Source of the DNA: Anaerolineae bacterium
Lineage (GTDB): Bacteria > Chloroflexota > Anaerolineae > SpSt-600
Length of the DNA: 64,000 bases
Assembly: GCA_025062375.1 (NCBI GenBank)
Contig: JANXAG010000005.1
Span: 16,373-80,372 of the forward strand
Reading direction: 5' to 3'
Made by a program: the position numbers and the translations under genes. A model generated the notes under the pieces. It worked only from the letters and a program-made list of their open reading frames with translations, made no database searches and was not told where the DNA came from. Shown here one piece after another: positions 32,297-41,123 of this stretch; the stretch's first letter is position 1; every line of letters starts with the position of its first letter.

Positions 32297-34942
32297 TTAC
32301 CTCCTTTCCAGACGGATAAAATCCACAGCTGCGGCCAGAGTGCGGGTGTCAGGATTGTATCCGAGCTTGATGTAAGCATCCTCTCCTTCTCTTTCCAGCC
32401 CAGAACCAGAAGGGCTTCCCTTGACCCCCACCAAGGCGTAGCCAGGACCTTTTGATGGCCCTCTGAGCCCGAAGGATTGAAGGACATCCAGGGCATTTGC
32501 AGGCCAAAGACCCTCACAAACCGCCCCCACCACAATGCTTCCTTGAGCTATTCTTTCCGCAAAGGAGAGAAAGCTTTCCTCATCTCCCGGCCCGAAAACC
32601 CCCATTGCCAGAATTTTCCCTTCCTTTTGATCTAAAACCGCAATGTTAAGCCCGGGCTTGTTGAGGGAAGCATTTTTCCCCCCCACAGTTATGAAAGCGA
32701 AACCTTTGCTGGAGTGGATTTCTAACTCAACGGGGGAATTCACTCCGGTTGAACCTATAGCGAACTCGGGGGGGAAGACCCTGCGGGGAGAAGCCAGGTG
32801 GGAAAATTGCAATTCAAGCCTGTTGAGCCGGGGGAGAAGAGATCCTTCCGGAACGGCAAAAGAAATCTCATTCCACCCTGGAGAAAGCCTCGCCTCGCCC
32901 AGAGCTACACCATTGAGGGAAACCCTGACAGTTTGTTCAGGGGAAGCGGGGTAAGTGAAAGGAGCGATCCTGAGGTTAAGGCCGTAAGAGGCCTTCTCCA
33001 TCGGAGGCAAAAAGACCACAGCCCGCTCTGAAACAGCCCAGACGGCAGTCGTGCCTGCAATCTCCTCGTTCCTGTCCCACCCTTCCCCAAGGTAAGGCAG
33101 AGCTTCCTCCGTCCCAAAGTCTATCTTTAGAGAGGAAGCGAGCAGAGGAGCTTTTACTTTATACACCCTTACCCCATCGCCTTTCAGATAGAGCTCGGTT
33201 GGCAAAATCCTTTCCATAAGCTCCAGAGTCCTGGTGTAGGTATCAGAGTAAGGAGGTCTTCCAGGAGTGGGGGGTAAAACCACCAGGTAGCGTATATCGT
33301 AGAGGCGGGCGAGTTCCGGGGCCTGGGCTCTGGCTTTAGCCTCAAGCTCAGGAGGGACTTCCCTGTAGGTTTCGGCGGAAACGATGGCCTGGAAAAATGG
33401 CAAACGCAAGAAATACTCAAACTGGAAAGGAGGGTTACGGGAAATGTTCCCAGCCAGAAGCTTTTTGCCGTGGGCTGTCTGGTAATACTGAGCCTGGGTG
33501 CTTTCAGCTCCTGCCATCCCGAAACTGTTGCGCCACCCAAGGGGCAGCTGCAGAACGGTAAACTCTTCCTTTTCCTGCCCTATCACCAGAAGCGGCGCAG
33601 GGATTCTGGCATCGGTCAGGGGCATAGGTATAGCCAGATGCTCTACAATTATCAAGATGGCGAGCACCCCTCCAGCTGCTCTGGAAAACTCATGAGAAAA
33701 GCGATTCCTGAGAAGGCTCAGGAACTTCTGCCCTCCAAAGGCTATTAGAACGGAAAGGCAGAGGGTTAAGATAACACTGAAGCGGTTCGGAACACGGTTC
33801 GCTCGGAAAATGGGTATGTAATGAAGGAGGGCAAAGGGCATGGGTATGGTTATGGGGATGCCATCCATATCAAAAACGTAGCGCTTATTAATCTGGAGGA
33901 CAGGGCCCAGGCAGAAAGAGGCAAACAGTAAACTTTCAGCAGCCCAGGCTCTGGCCATCCTGGTGGAAATCTTCAGTACAGCCATGGTGGCCAGGACCAG
34001 GGAAAAATAACCCAGGAAAACCGTGTTCACATCAGCGAAACGAGAGGTGCCCTCTATTACTGACCTGAGCTCCTTTTCCCACCCGGAGCCCAGCCCGGGG
34101 TGGAGGGCTGTAGGGGTGAAGAACCCCACAAGGTCAGTGGATAATTTCAGGGCATCTCCCCACCCTTTCAGTTCGTATTCTCCTTGAACGAATTCCCGAA
34201 GGACCGGTATCAGCACAGGCCAGTAAGTAAGCAACACCACCAGGGCCAGGAGAGCCATCCTTGGGAATAGCCCTGGGCGGTAGAGCTCCTTCCGACGCAG
34301 AAACAGGTAAAAGAGGGAGAAGATGAACAAAAAGGTGCCGAAAATCATCTCGCAGAGCATGGCCAAGGTGGCGAAGAGGCCAGCCATGAAGGAATTTTTT
34401 AGCCCTGGCTCCTCTACAGCGCGGATGAAAAAAAGGGCATAAAATGGAATCCACTGAGTGCTAACCATGTCGTAATGGCCGAGGGCCGCGTAAATATGCC
34501 GGTTGGAGGCAAAGGCATAAAACACCCCGGCCAAGATAGCTGCAGTCCGGGCGTACTCTTTAAGACCACAGCGGCGCAGAAGGTAGAGGGCCAGAAGGTA
34601 AGCTCCCCACCCACTTACAACCCAGGTAAAAATCAATACCAGATTGCTCGCTAAGGGCAGCGGCAGGAAGAAGGTCAGAGGAAGGGCCAGGGCGCAGTTG
34701 AAGAGATTGTAGGTGTAAAGGATCAGCTTTGTCCCTACCGGGAAGAAAATGTAATCGGTATGAAGCGGAGAGGTGCGAAATTCCAGAAGGGAACGTTTGA
34801 ACCACCAGATGTTCCAGATAAAAGTGTATTCGTCAAACGCCCAGATATTGCTCCCTGGAACGTGAGTGGTCATGTGGAGAGGCAGAGGGTAGGTAAGGAT
34901 GAGAGTTAGAACAAGCAAGAGCACGGGAACCAGTGCCTTCAT
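32297..34942 (-). CDS. Large GT-C-like multi-spanning membrane protein
   Basis: This 881-residue protein has an N-terminal membrane half (about residues 1-480, some 11-13 helices) followed by an extracytoplasmic C-terminal half of beta-rich character with no recognised catalytic motif. The start, 'LILTYPLPLHMTTHVPGSNIWAFDEYTFIWNIWW' in part, with an acidic pair after the first helix and a periplasmic loop reading HTDYIFFPVGTKL, is the pattern of bacterial GT-C or YfhO-like proteins that use polyprenyl-phosphate sugars. I do not recognise a specific family. Its promoter is visible upstream, and the Lgt-like gene follows within 3 bp. Confidence 0.7.
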   Translation of the reverse strand: MKALVPVLLLVLTLILTYPLPLHMTTHVPGSNIWAFDEYTFIWNIWWFKRSLLEFRTSPLHTDYIFFPVGTKLILYTYNLFNCALALPLTFFLPLPLASNLVLIFTWVVSGWGAYLLALYLLRRCGLKEYARTAAILAGVFYAFASNRHIYAALGHYDMVSTQWIPFYALFFIRAVEEPGLKNSFMAGLFATLAMLCEMIFGTFLFIFSLFYLFLRRKELYRPGLFPRMALLALVVLLTYWPVLIPVLREFVQGEYELKGWGDALKLSTDLVGFFTPTALHPGLGSGWEKELRSVIEGTSRFADVNTVFLGYFSLVLATMAVLKISTRMARAWAAESLLFASFCLGPVLQINKRYVFDMDGIPITIPMPFALLHYIPIFRANRVPNRFSVILTLCLSVLIAFGGQKFLSLLRNRFSHEFSRAAGGVLAILIIVEHLAIPMPLTDARIPAPLLVIGQEKEEFTVLQLPLGWRNSFGMAGAESTQAQYYQTAHGKKLLAGNISRNPPFQFEYFLRLPFFQAIVSAETYREVPPELEAKARAQAPELARLYDIRYLVVLPPTPGRPPYSDTYTRTLELMERILPTELYLKGDGVRVYKVKAPLLASSLKIDFGTEEALPYLGEGWDRNEEIAGTTAVWAVSERAVVFLPPMEKASYGLNLRIAPFTYPASPEQTVRVSLNGVALGEARLSPGWNEISFAVPEGSLLPRLNRLELQFSHLASPRRVFPPEFAIGSTGVNSPVELEIHSSKGFAFITVGGKNASLNKPGLNIAVLDQKEGKILAMGVFGPGDEESFLSFAERIAQGSIVVGAVCEGLWPANALDVLQSFGLRGPSKGPGYALVGVKGSPSGSGLEREGEDAYIKLGYNPDTRTLAAAVDFIRLERR

Positions 34943-34973
34943 CGTTTGTTTCTCCCTGAGCTTTTACAGACCT

Positions 34974-35002
34974 ATAATACCATCAACCTTGTCGGGTGGC
35001 AA
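34974..35002 (-). promoter_or_regulatory. Sigma-70-type promoter for the GT-C-like gene
   Basis: On the minus strand TTGCCA (35002-34997) and TATTAT (34979-34974) have a 17-bp spacer. Transcription would start about 25 nt before the ATG at 34942. Confidence 0.72.
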
Positions 35003-35039
35003 ACGAAGCGGGGATGGAGCTAAACCCAAGGGCAATCTA

Positions 35040-35900
35040 TCAATAGTTTGTGGTGCGGTCAATGAGACCGCGCTCGCGGGCCAGGAAATCACAAGCTTTG
35101 AAGGAAAGGAAAGCTGTTGCTCCAAAAAGGCCCGAAAGGCCCAGCATTATTCCCAAGAGTTCACCATTGCTGAAAGAGGCGAGGGTTGGAAAAGCCCTCA
35201 CCCCTTCTCCGAGAAGAGACCGACGAATTAGCTCCAGCCAGTAAGTTATGGGCATGATGAACCCTAAGGGTCGAAGCCAGGCGGGTAAAACTTCTAAGGG
35301 GAAAACCGCTCCGCTGAAAAGGTACAGGGCTCCCGCCACTGCTTCGCCGATCAGGAAAAAATGATGGGCCACAAGGAGGCTTATATTAGCCAGGATAAGC
35401 CCCATGAAAGCTAGCATTATTATGCCCAATCCCCATGACAGGAAGAAAAGAGGCCAGTTTACTTGGGCGGGGTTAATGGGCAAATGCAGGAAAAGGACAC
35501 CAGAAAGGAGGGTTACAAGAACAGCGAAGGACCCTATCAGGAAGCGGGCCACACCGCGCCCAAGCCAGTAAAAGGGAAGACGCACAGGAGCAACGTAGAT
35601 ATACTTTAGAGTGCGGTAGTGTTCCCGATCATCTATCACTGCCCAGGAAATTCCCACCATAACCGAACCTACGTAGATGTAAAAGGCGTTGCCCAAGTAA
35701 ATGTAGGGGAAGATGGGCTCTCTGAATTGGCCACCGGTTATTACCCCATACATTACCACCAGGATAGCAGCGGAGGCCAGGGGCTTGATTATGGAGTAAA
35801 TGGCGAAAAGCAGGGGATCTGTCCAGTTGGATTCTATCTGCCAGCCAAGCCACGTTGCTATAAAAAAGGAACGCCAAGCTGAAAGCAGTCGGGCCTTCAT
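35040..35900 (-). CDS. ABC-2 type transporter permease (second subunit)
   Basis: This 286-residue membrane protein has six helices typical of ABC-2 permeases (DrrB/NodJ type): a cytoplasmic start MKARLLSAWRSFFIATWLGW, a coupling segment, and the signature-like C-terminal half LYLFSGAVFPLEVLPAWLRPLGFIMPITYWLELIRRSLLGEG (near residues 191-232). It overlaps the preceding permease gene by ATGA, so two different permeases pair with one ATPase. Such exporters move drugs, polysaccharides or lipids outward. The substrate is unknown. Confidence 0.88.
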   Translation of the reverse strand: MKARLLSAWRSFFIATWLGWQIESNWTDPLLFAIYSIIKPLASAAILVVMYGVITGGQFREPIFPYIYLGNAFYIYVGSVMVGISWAVIDDREHYRTLKYIYVAPVRLPFYWLGRGVARFLIGSFAVLVTLLSGVLFLHLPINPAQVNWPLFFLSWGLGIIMLAFMGLILANISLLVAHHFFLIGEAVAGALYLFSGAVFPLEVLPAWLRPLGFIMPITYWLELIRRSLLGEGVRAFPTLASFSNGELLGIMLGLSGLFGATAFLSFKACDFLARERGLIDRTTNY

Positions 35901-36724
35901 CGCTGGATCTCCAGCAATCTTCCTTCACGGATGGCTTTTTTCTCCATATAATCCAGCAACAGCCGGGCAGCTATAATGAAAATTACGCTCAAAAAAACGA
36001 GAGCTGCCACTTCTATGTAAACATTTAGAAAGCCCAAAGAGGCACCGGATGGAAAAAGAAGCTGGCGCATTGCATCAAGGCCGAGGGTGAGAGGCATCAG
36101 GGAAGCCACCACTGCTACCCAGAATCCTAAACTTTTAATGGGGAAGTAAAACCCGGATAGAAGGTAAATGGGCTCCTGGGCTAAGCTGGCCAGGTGCCAG
36201 GCCTCTCGTCCCCACAGGAGGAAAAGGGAAGCATTCATCATCCCAAGGCCGTACAAAGCTACAAGGGTTAGGAAAAAGACGACCAGAAGAAGGGGGAGGC
36301 TGGAGATAGAATAATGGACCTTGAACAGAAAGCTTCCTATGACAATTATCGTTCCGGCCCGGAGGGATGTAGCTAACATACCTCCCAAGGCCATCCCCAG
36401 GAGAATCGCCATCTTGGGGGCCGGAGCCATTATGAAGAGAGAGAGGTTGCCCGTTTCTTTTTCCCAGTAAAATTGGGTGGACATGCTCCAGAGGACATTG
36501 AGCCAGAAGGCAGTCATTGCTCCGCCCAGCACCACAAAGCCCACGTATTCTTCCGGTGCTCCGATAGCGCGGTAAATGAAAACATAAGCTGAAACTGCCA
36601 GCATTGGTAGGAAAACATCAAAGAAAAGCCAGGATTTTTCCCTCTGCTGACCTATAATCCTCGGATAGGCTCTGGCCACCACTGTTTTCAGGAAAAGCCT
36701 CCAACCTGTGGCTTTAGCTCTCAC
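35897..36724 (-). CDS. ABC-2 type transporter permease (first subunit)
   Basis: This ABC-2 permease has six helices and the motif EPIYLLSGFYFPIKSLGFWVAVVASLMPLTLGLDAMRQLL near its end. It is about 275 residues from a GTG at 36724, which overlaps the ATPase stop by 11 bp and is preceded by a GGCGGAAGGA-like site. The frame is also open to ATG 36772, which would overlap the ATPase by 59 bp; the choice is uncertain. It pairs with the next permease and the ATPase. Confidence 0.82.
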   Translation of the reverse strand: MRAKATGWRLFLKTVVARAYPRIIGQQREKSWLFFDVFLPMLAVSAYVFIYRAIGAPEEYVGFVVLGGAMTAFWLNVLWSMSTQFYWEKETGNLSLFIMAPAPKMAILLGMALGGMLATSLRAGTIIVIGSFLFKVHYSISSLPLLLVVFFLTLVALYGLGMMNASLFLLWGREAWHLASLAQEPIYLLSGFYFPIKSLGFWVAVVASLMPLTLGLDAMRQLLFPSGASLGFLNVYIEVAALVFLSVIFIIAARLLLDYMEKKAIREGRLLEIQR

Positions 36725-37724
36725 TTCCTTCCGCCTCTTTGAAGGGCCGGCCCACAAGTTCCACAAAAACATCCTCCAATGTGGGTTCCCGTTTGGTTAG
36801 ACGGCGCACCTGAACGGAGTGTGCGGTCAATTTGTGGATTACCCCAGCTAAAGCTGAATCTTCCTCTAAAACTAAGTCCAGTTTTGCCCCACTATCAATT
36901 TCGCAGAATATGGCACGACGAACGCCAGGGATAGCTTCCAGTGCGTCGGAGGTCAAATCGTTTGGGTAAGTTATGTCCAATTCGAATAGGGCTTCATGGC
37001 GGAGGCGCTGCTTCAATGCCGCTGGAGAATCGCAGGCCACAACCCTGCCCTGATCAATTATAGCCACCCGGTCGCATAATTCCTCCGCCTCATGCATATA
37101 GTGGGTAGTCAGGAAAACAGTGCGGTTGGGATGTTCCTGCAGCCACTCCTTTATGAACTGCCGGATCTGCCGCGCGGCGTTTACATCAAGCCCGAGGGTT
37201 GGTTCATCCAAAAAGAGGATTTCAGGGTCCGTAAGAAAGCCCCGGACGAGGTTCATTTTCTGGCGCATTCCGGTAGAAAGCTGGGAGACCTTAACATGCA
37301 TCCATTCAGCAAGACCTACATGCCGCAGGAGTTCCTCAATCCGGCGGTTGGCTTCGGATGTAGGCATCCCGTAGAACTGAGCGAACATCCAGAGATTCTC
37401 CTTCACCGTAAGCAGCCCGTAGCCCGAGGTTTCCCCTCCGGACACCATGTTGATTATTGGGCGTATCTTGTGGGGCTCCTGGACCACATCAAAGCCTGCG
37501 ACTATTGCTTTTCCGGAACTTGGTGCCAGTAGAGTAGTGAGGATTTTTATCAAAGTAGTTTTTCCGGCGCCATTGGGGCCCAGGAGGCCGAAAAGCTCGC
37601 CCTTAGCTATTTCCAGGTTGACTTCTCTTAGGGCAATGACCTCTTTCCGGCGTTTCTGGCGCTTTTCCTGCACTGTGAAGATTCGCCACAGGTTTTCAGT
37701 TTTTATGGCCCAATCTTTGTGCAT
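36714..37724 (-). CDS. ABC-2 exporter ATP-binding protein (DrrA-like)
   Basis: This 336-residue ATPase has Walker A GPNGAGKTTL (near residues 54-63), Q-loop region, signature VSQLSTGMRQKMNL, Walker B DPEILFLDEPTLGLD and switch His in FLTTHYMHEAEEL. The C-terminal ~90 residues form the DUF4162-like regulatory tail seen in DrrA-type exporters. It is the first gene of a three-gene exporter operon and is divergent from the SARP regulator gene. A local or metabolite-specific role cannot be told from sequence. Confidence 0.93.
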   Translation of the reverse strand: MHKDWAIKTENLWRIFTVQEKRQKRRKEVIALREVNLEIAKGELFGLLGPNGAGKTTLIKILTTLLAPSSGKAIVAGFDVVQEPHKIRPIINMVSGGETSGYGLLTVKENLWMFAQFYGMPTSEANRRIEELLRHVGLAEWMHVKVSQLSTGMRQKMNLVRGFLTDPEILFLDEPTLGLDVNAARQIRQFIKEWLQEHPNRTVFLTTHYMHEAEELCDRVAIIDQGRVVACDSPAALKQRLRHEALFELDITYPNDLTSDALEAIPGVRRAIFCEIDSGAKLDLVLEEDSALAGVIHKLTAHSVQVRRLTKREPTLEDVFVELVGRPFKEAEGSES

Positions 37725-37753
37725 AGGCCCAACCTTGTCTGGAAATCGGAGAA

Positions 37754-37783
37754 ATTATAGTATATCGCCCCCACCGCAGGCAA
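37754..37783 (-). promoter_or_regulatory. Sigma-70-type promoter for the ABC-2 exporter
   Basis: On the minus strand TTGCCT (37783-37778) and TATAAT (37759-37754) are 18 bp apart; the start codon of the ATPase lies about 30 bp downstream of the -10. Confidence 0.7.
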
Positions 37784-37803
37784 GCGTGCACCTCTTTATT
37801 GTG

Positions 37804-37812
37804 TGGTATAAT
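37804..37812 (+). promoter_or_regulatory. Extended -10 promoter for the SARP regulator
   Basis: TGGTATAAT (TG-n-TATAAT, consensus extended -10) lies at 37804-37812, with no clear -35. The start site near 37819 would be almost at the GGAGG ribosome site (37821-37825), so the leader is very short. The ATG follows at 37837. Confidence 0.7.
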
Positions 37813-37836
37813 GATAATAAGGAGGCGGGAATAGTT

Positions 37837-40800
37837 ATGGAAAAAGTACTGCTCAGGGTAAAGTTATTGCCTCCGCGTCTATCAGAACGGGTGCTGGCCC
37901 GCCCGCGTCTTACCCAGCAACTTCTTGAAGCCTTAAATTACCGCCTAACCATCCTCCGGGCAGGAGCCGGATACGGCAAGAGCACGGCCTTAGCCAGCTT
38001 AGCCGGGCAAGGGATCCCTTACGTGTGGTATCAGTTGGAGCGAGAGGACAGCGACCCTGTAACTTTTTTAACTTACCTGGCTCACGGCTTCCGCTCCCTT
38101 TTCCCCGATAGCCTGGAGCTGGCCCTGGCTTTCCTGGAAGAAAGTAGCGGACACTTCCCCCTGGTTCAGCTTGTGGACATTTTACTGGATGAGCTGGCGG
38201 CAAAGATTGCTTCTCCTCACCTGCTCATTCTGGATGACGCCCATTTCCTTAAAGGTTCTTCAGAAACTTTAAGCCTTCTGGACCGCTTTATCGCTCATTC
38301 CCCACCAGATTTGCACACGATCCTCTCAACCCGCTATGTGCTTAACCTCCCAACCCTAGTCCGGTGGAAAGCCCATGGGGAAGTTTTAGAGATTCACCAG
38401 GAGGATTTGGCCTTTAAACCTGAGGAAATAGGGGCTCTTTTTGCTCAAAAATACAGGCTTTTTCTAACCTCTTCCGAGATTGCTTTTTTAGCGGAGCGAA
38501 CGGAAGGATGGCCTATTGCACTGCAGTTAATTGGAAAGGCTCTTCAGAGGCACAGCGCTTCCAGCCTTTCCGAAGCCCTTAAGCAGGTGACTGGCCCAAG
38601 TGAAAGCCTCTTTTCATATCTGGCTCGGGAGGTTTTAGAGCAATTAGAACCGAGAATGCAGGATTTCCTCCTCAAGACGGCCGTGCTGCAGGATTTATCG
38701 CCTGCCATTTGCGATTGTTTGCGCGAGGCTGATGATAGCGCTTCTATAATAAACTACCTTGTAGAAAATGGCCTTTTTATTGTAAGTTTAGGCGAAGGGC
38801 TCTTCCGCTACCACCATTTGTTCCGGGAATTTCTTTACCACCAATTATCACCTCAGGAAGCACAACAGGCCCACATGCGAGCTGCCAGGTGCTTTGTTCA
38901 GAGGGGCGACGAAGCAAGAGCTGTCCACCACTTTCTTGCTGCCCAGGCTTGGGAGGAAGCCGCTGCGATCTTGGAAAGCCTGGGCCGAGATATGGTGCAG
39001 GCTGGGCGTCTTGAAGTCCTCTCCAATTGGCTCGGAATGCTTCCACCTAAGGTTCTGGCATCTCATCCGGCCCTGCTCATATATCTGGGAGACATCGCTC
39101 GCCTCCGAAGCCGCTTCCATGAAGCTCTCGGCTGGTATCAGCAAGCCGAAGAACGCTACCGCCTCAGAGGTGATAACAGAGGTGTTGGCCAGGCACTGCG
39201 GGGTAAAGCTCGTGTTTATCTGGACACTGTCAACCCTGTCCAGGCAGAGCGATACCTCCAAGAAGCTTTGCGCCTTGCTGATGGGCAAGAAGACCGGGAG
39301 AGCTTTGCTCGTCTTCTGGAACTCTTAGCAGAAAATCAGTTAAATCTGGGCCGTCCGGAGGAGGCTGAGCGCCTGCGAGCACAGGCTCGCACCCTTCGGG
39401 AAGAAGGACCAGGCGAAGCCGAATTAGCCATCCGGGTGCTTCTGCGCACAGGTCGGCTCAATGAAGCCCGTCGTTTGCTGGAAGAGCAGGCGGAAAGAGA
39501 GCGTCGGGAGCCTATTCTCAGACCACGGGCTCACCGGGAGACGCTGCTCCTTTTATCCCTGATTTTAGCTTTCCAAGGAGAACCTGAAGCTGCATATCAG
39601 TGCGCTGTAGAGGGCACTAAGAGAGGTCAACTTCTTCACTCCCCCTTTGTGACCGCTGTGGGGTATATGCGGCAGGGGCATTCCTGGCTTATCCGGGATA
39701 ATCCGGATGGTTACTCTCATGCCTATCGCTGTTATCAGGAAGCCATCGCTTTAGGCGAAGATTTGGCAGTGCCACGCCTTAAGGTAGAAGCTTTCTGGGG
39801 CCTCTGCCGAGCTCATGGCTTTCAGGGAGAACTGGAAGCCGCTTTAGAGGCGGCCCGTCAAGGAATAGAGATCGCACAACAGGCAGGAGATGAATGGATA
39901 ACGGCCCTGATCCGGGTTTCTATGGGAGCAGGATATGTCCTGGCTGGCGAATATAGCCTGGCGTTGGACTGGCTTACGCAGGCCCTCACAGCTTTCAGAG
40001 AGTGCAGTGACCCCTATGGGGAAGCCGTTGCCCGGCTTTGGCTTTCTCTCATATGGTGGCACAAAAACGACAAAGCTCGGCTGAGGCGAGATGCCGAAGA
40101 ACTCCTTCGCCTGGTCCACAACCATGGCTATGATTACCTTCTCACCAAACGCACCCTCTTAGGGCCTCCTGACCCCCGCATGGTGGTTCCGATTCTGCTT
40201 TATGCCCGCAGTTCTGGTCTGCATCCTGCCTGCGTAGAGCGCCTCCTTCGGACTATGGGCTTGGAGAAGGTGGAATTCCACCCGGGATATCAGTTAAAAA
40301 TCCAGACTTTGGGGCCGTTCAGAGTATGGCGGGGGAACAAGGAAATACTCCCGCTGGAATGGCGCCGTGAAAAGGCCAGAAGACTCTTTCAACTTCTCCT
40401 GACTTACCGGCACACCATGCTGGATCGGGACCAGATCCTGGAGATGCTCTGGCCCGGCTTGGAGCCTGAAACAGCTAAACGAGATTTTAAGGTAGCCTTG
40501 AGCACTCTCTGTAAGGTTTTGGAGCCCGAACGTTCAGAAGGGGCGCCTTCCGCCTATGTCCTTCGGGACGGCTCTCATTATGGGTTGAGGCCTGGTGCCG
40601 ATATATGGCTGGATGTGGAGGAAATGGAAAAGGAAATAGCTTGCGGAGATAAACTCTTCAAGCAAGACCCCAGCAAAGCCCTAGAACATTACCAGCGGGC
40701 CTTAGCCCTTTATCAGGGAAATTATCTGGAGGATTGCCTTTACGAAGCCTGGTGCAGCGAAGAAAGAGAAAGAATTCTTATCCTTTACCTGCGCACTGCC

Positions 40801-41061
40801 GATAAAGTGGTCGAACTTTTGGCTCAGAAAGAGGCCTGGGAAGAGGTTTTAACGGTTTGTCGGGCTATATTAGCTCGTGATCCTTGCTGGGAGCAGGCCT
40901 ATCGCTGGACAATGTTAGCCTACGCTCGAACAGGCCGCAAGGCTCAAGCCCTCAAAACTTTCAGACAATGCGCAGAAATACTCCAGAAAGAACTTCAGGT
41001 AGACCCTTCTCCCGCCACTATTCAGCTTTACGAAGAAATCCGCAATGACCGCCTTAAGTAA
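37837..41061 (+). CDS. MalT-like ATPase / SARP (BTAD) transcriptional activator
   Basis: This 1074-residue regulator begins at ATG 37837 (GGAGG upstream; the frame runs further back but into the divergent promoter region). An N-terminal STAND/MalT-type NTPase has Walker A AGAGYGKST (42-50) and Walker B LLILDDAH (129-136), followed by a MalT-like helical region (FAERTEGW-type segment reading LAERTEGWPIALQL). Residues about 480-800 are TPR-like helical repeats. From about 818 (IQTLGPFRVWRG) comes an OmpR-like winged helix, then a bacterial transcriptional activation domain ending ELQVDPSPATIQLYEEI. This is the SARP arrangement with the DNA-binding part at the C-terminus rather than the N-terminus. 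MalT-like sensors respond to a small inducer. It is probably the activator of the operon directly downstream. Confidence 0.93.
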   Translation: MEKVLLRVKLLPPRLSERVLARPRLTQQLLEALNYRLTILRAGAGYGKSTALASLAGQGIPYVWYQLEREDSDPVTFLTYLAHGFRSLFPDSLELALAFLEESSGHFPLVQLVDILLDELAAKIASPHLLILDDAHFLKGSSETLSLLDRFIAHSPPDLHTILSTRYVLNLPTLVRWKAHGEVLEIHQEDLAFKPEEIGALFAQKYRLFLTSSEIAFLAERTEGWPIALQLIGKALQRHSASSLSEALKQVTGPSESLFSYLAREVLEQLEPRMQDFLLKTAVLQDLSPAICDCLREADDSASIINYLVENGLFIVSLGEGLFRYHHLFREFLYHQLSPQEAQQAHMRAARCFVQRGDEARAVHHFLAAQAWEEAAAILESLGRDMVQAGRLEVLSNWLGMLPPKVLASHPALLIYLGDIARLRSRFHEALGWYQQAEERYRLRGDNRGVGQALRGKARVYLDTVNPVQAERYLQEALRLADGQEDRESFARLLELLAENQLNLGRPEEAERLRAQARTLREEGPGEAELAIRVLLRTGRLNEARRLLEEQAERERREPILRPRAHRETLLLLSLILAFQGEPEAAYQCAVEGTKRGQLLHSPFVTAVGYMRQGHSWLIRDNPDGYSHAYRCYQEAIALGEDLAVPRLKVEAFWGLCRAHGFQGELEAALEAARQGIEIAQQAGDEWITALIRVSMGAGYVLAGEYSLALDWLTQALTAFRECSDPYGEAVARLWLSLIWWHKNDKARLRRDAEELLRLVHNHGYDYLLTKRTLLGPPDPRMVVPILLYARSSGLHPACVERLLRTMGLEKVEFHPGYQLKIQTLGPFRVWRGNKEILPLEWRREKARRLFQLLLTYRHTMLDRDQILEMLWPGLEPETAKRDFKVALSTLCKVLEPERSEGAPSAYVLRDGSHYGLRPGADIWLDVEEMEKEIACGDKLFKQDPSKALEHYQRALALYQGNYLEDCLYEAWCSEERERILILYLRTADKVVELLAQKEAWEEVLTVCRAILARDPCWEQAYRWTMLAYARTGRKAQALKTFRQCAEILQKELQVDPSPATIQLYEEIRNDRLK

Positions 41062-41097
41062 CCATTTTGTAACTTTTTTGTAACCGCCCCATGTTAT
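41054..41097 (+). promoter_or_regulatory. Putative SARP operator-promoter: three GTAAC repeats at 11-bp spacing before a -10
   Basis: Three direct repeats, TTAAGTAAC (41054-41062), TTTTGTAAC (41065-41073) and TTTTGTAAC (41076-41084), start exactly 11 bp apart; the first overlaps the regulator's stop codon. Seven bases after the last comes TGTTAT (41092-41097), a 4/6 match to -10. A -35-like TTGTAA (41067-41072) sits 19 bp from it, a spacing that usually needs an activator. SARP regulators of actinomycetes bind direct repeats at 11-bp spacing ending about 8 bp before the -10. Confidence 0.75.
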
Positions 41098-41123
41098 CCT
41101 CTTTCCTGCGAGGAGGTAAGGCT

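Noticed and set aside
37447..37836. Upstream extension of the SARP regulator frame by 130 codons
   Set aside because: It overlaps the divergent ABC ATPase gene and both promoters; ATG 37837 has its own ribosome site and the family N-terminus.
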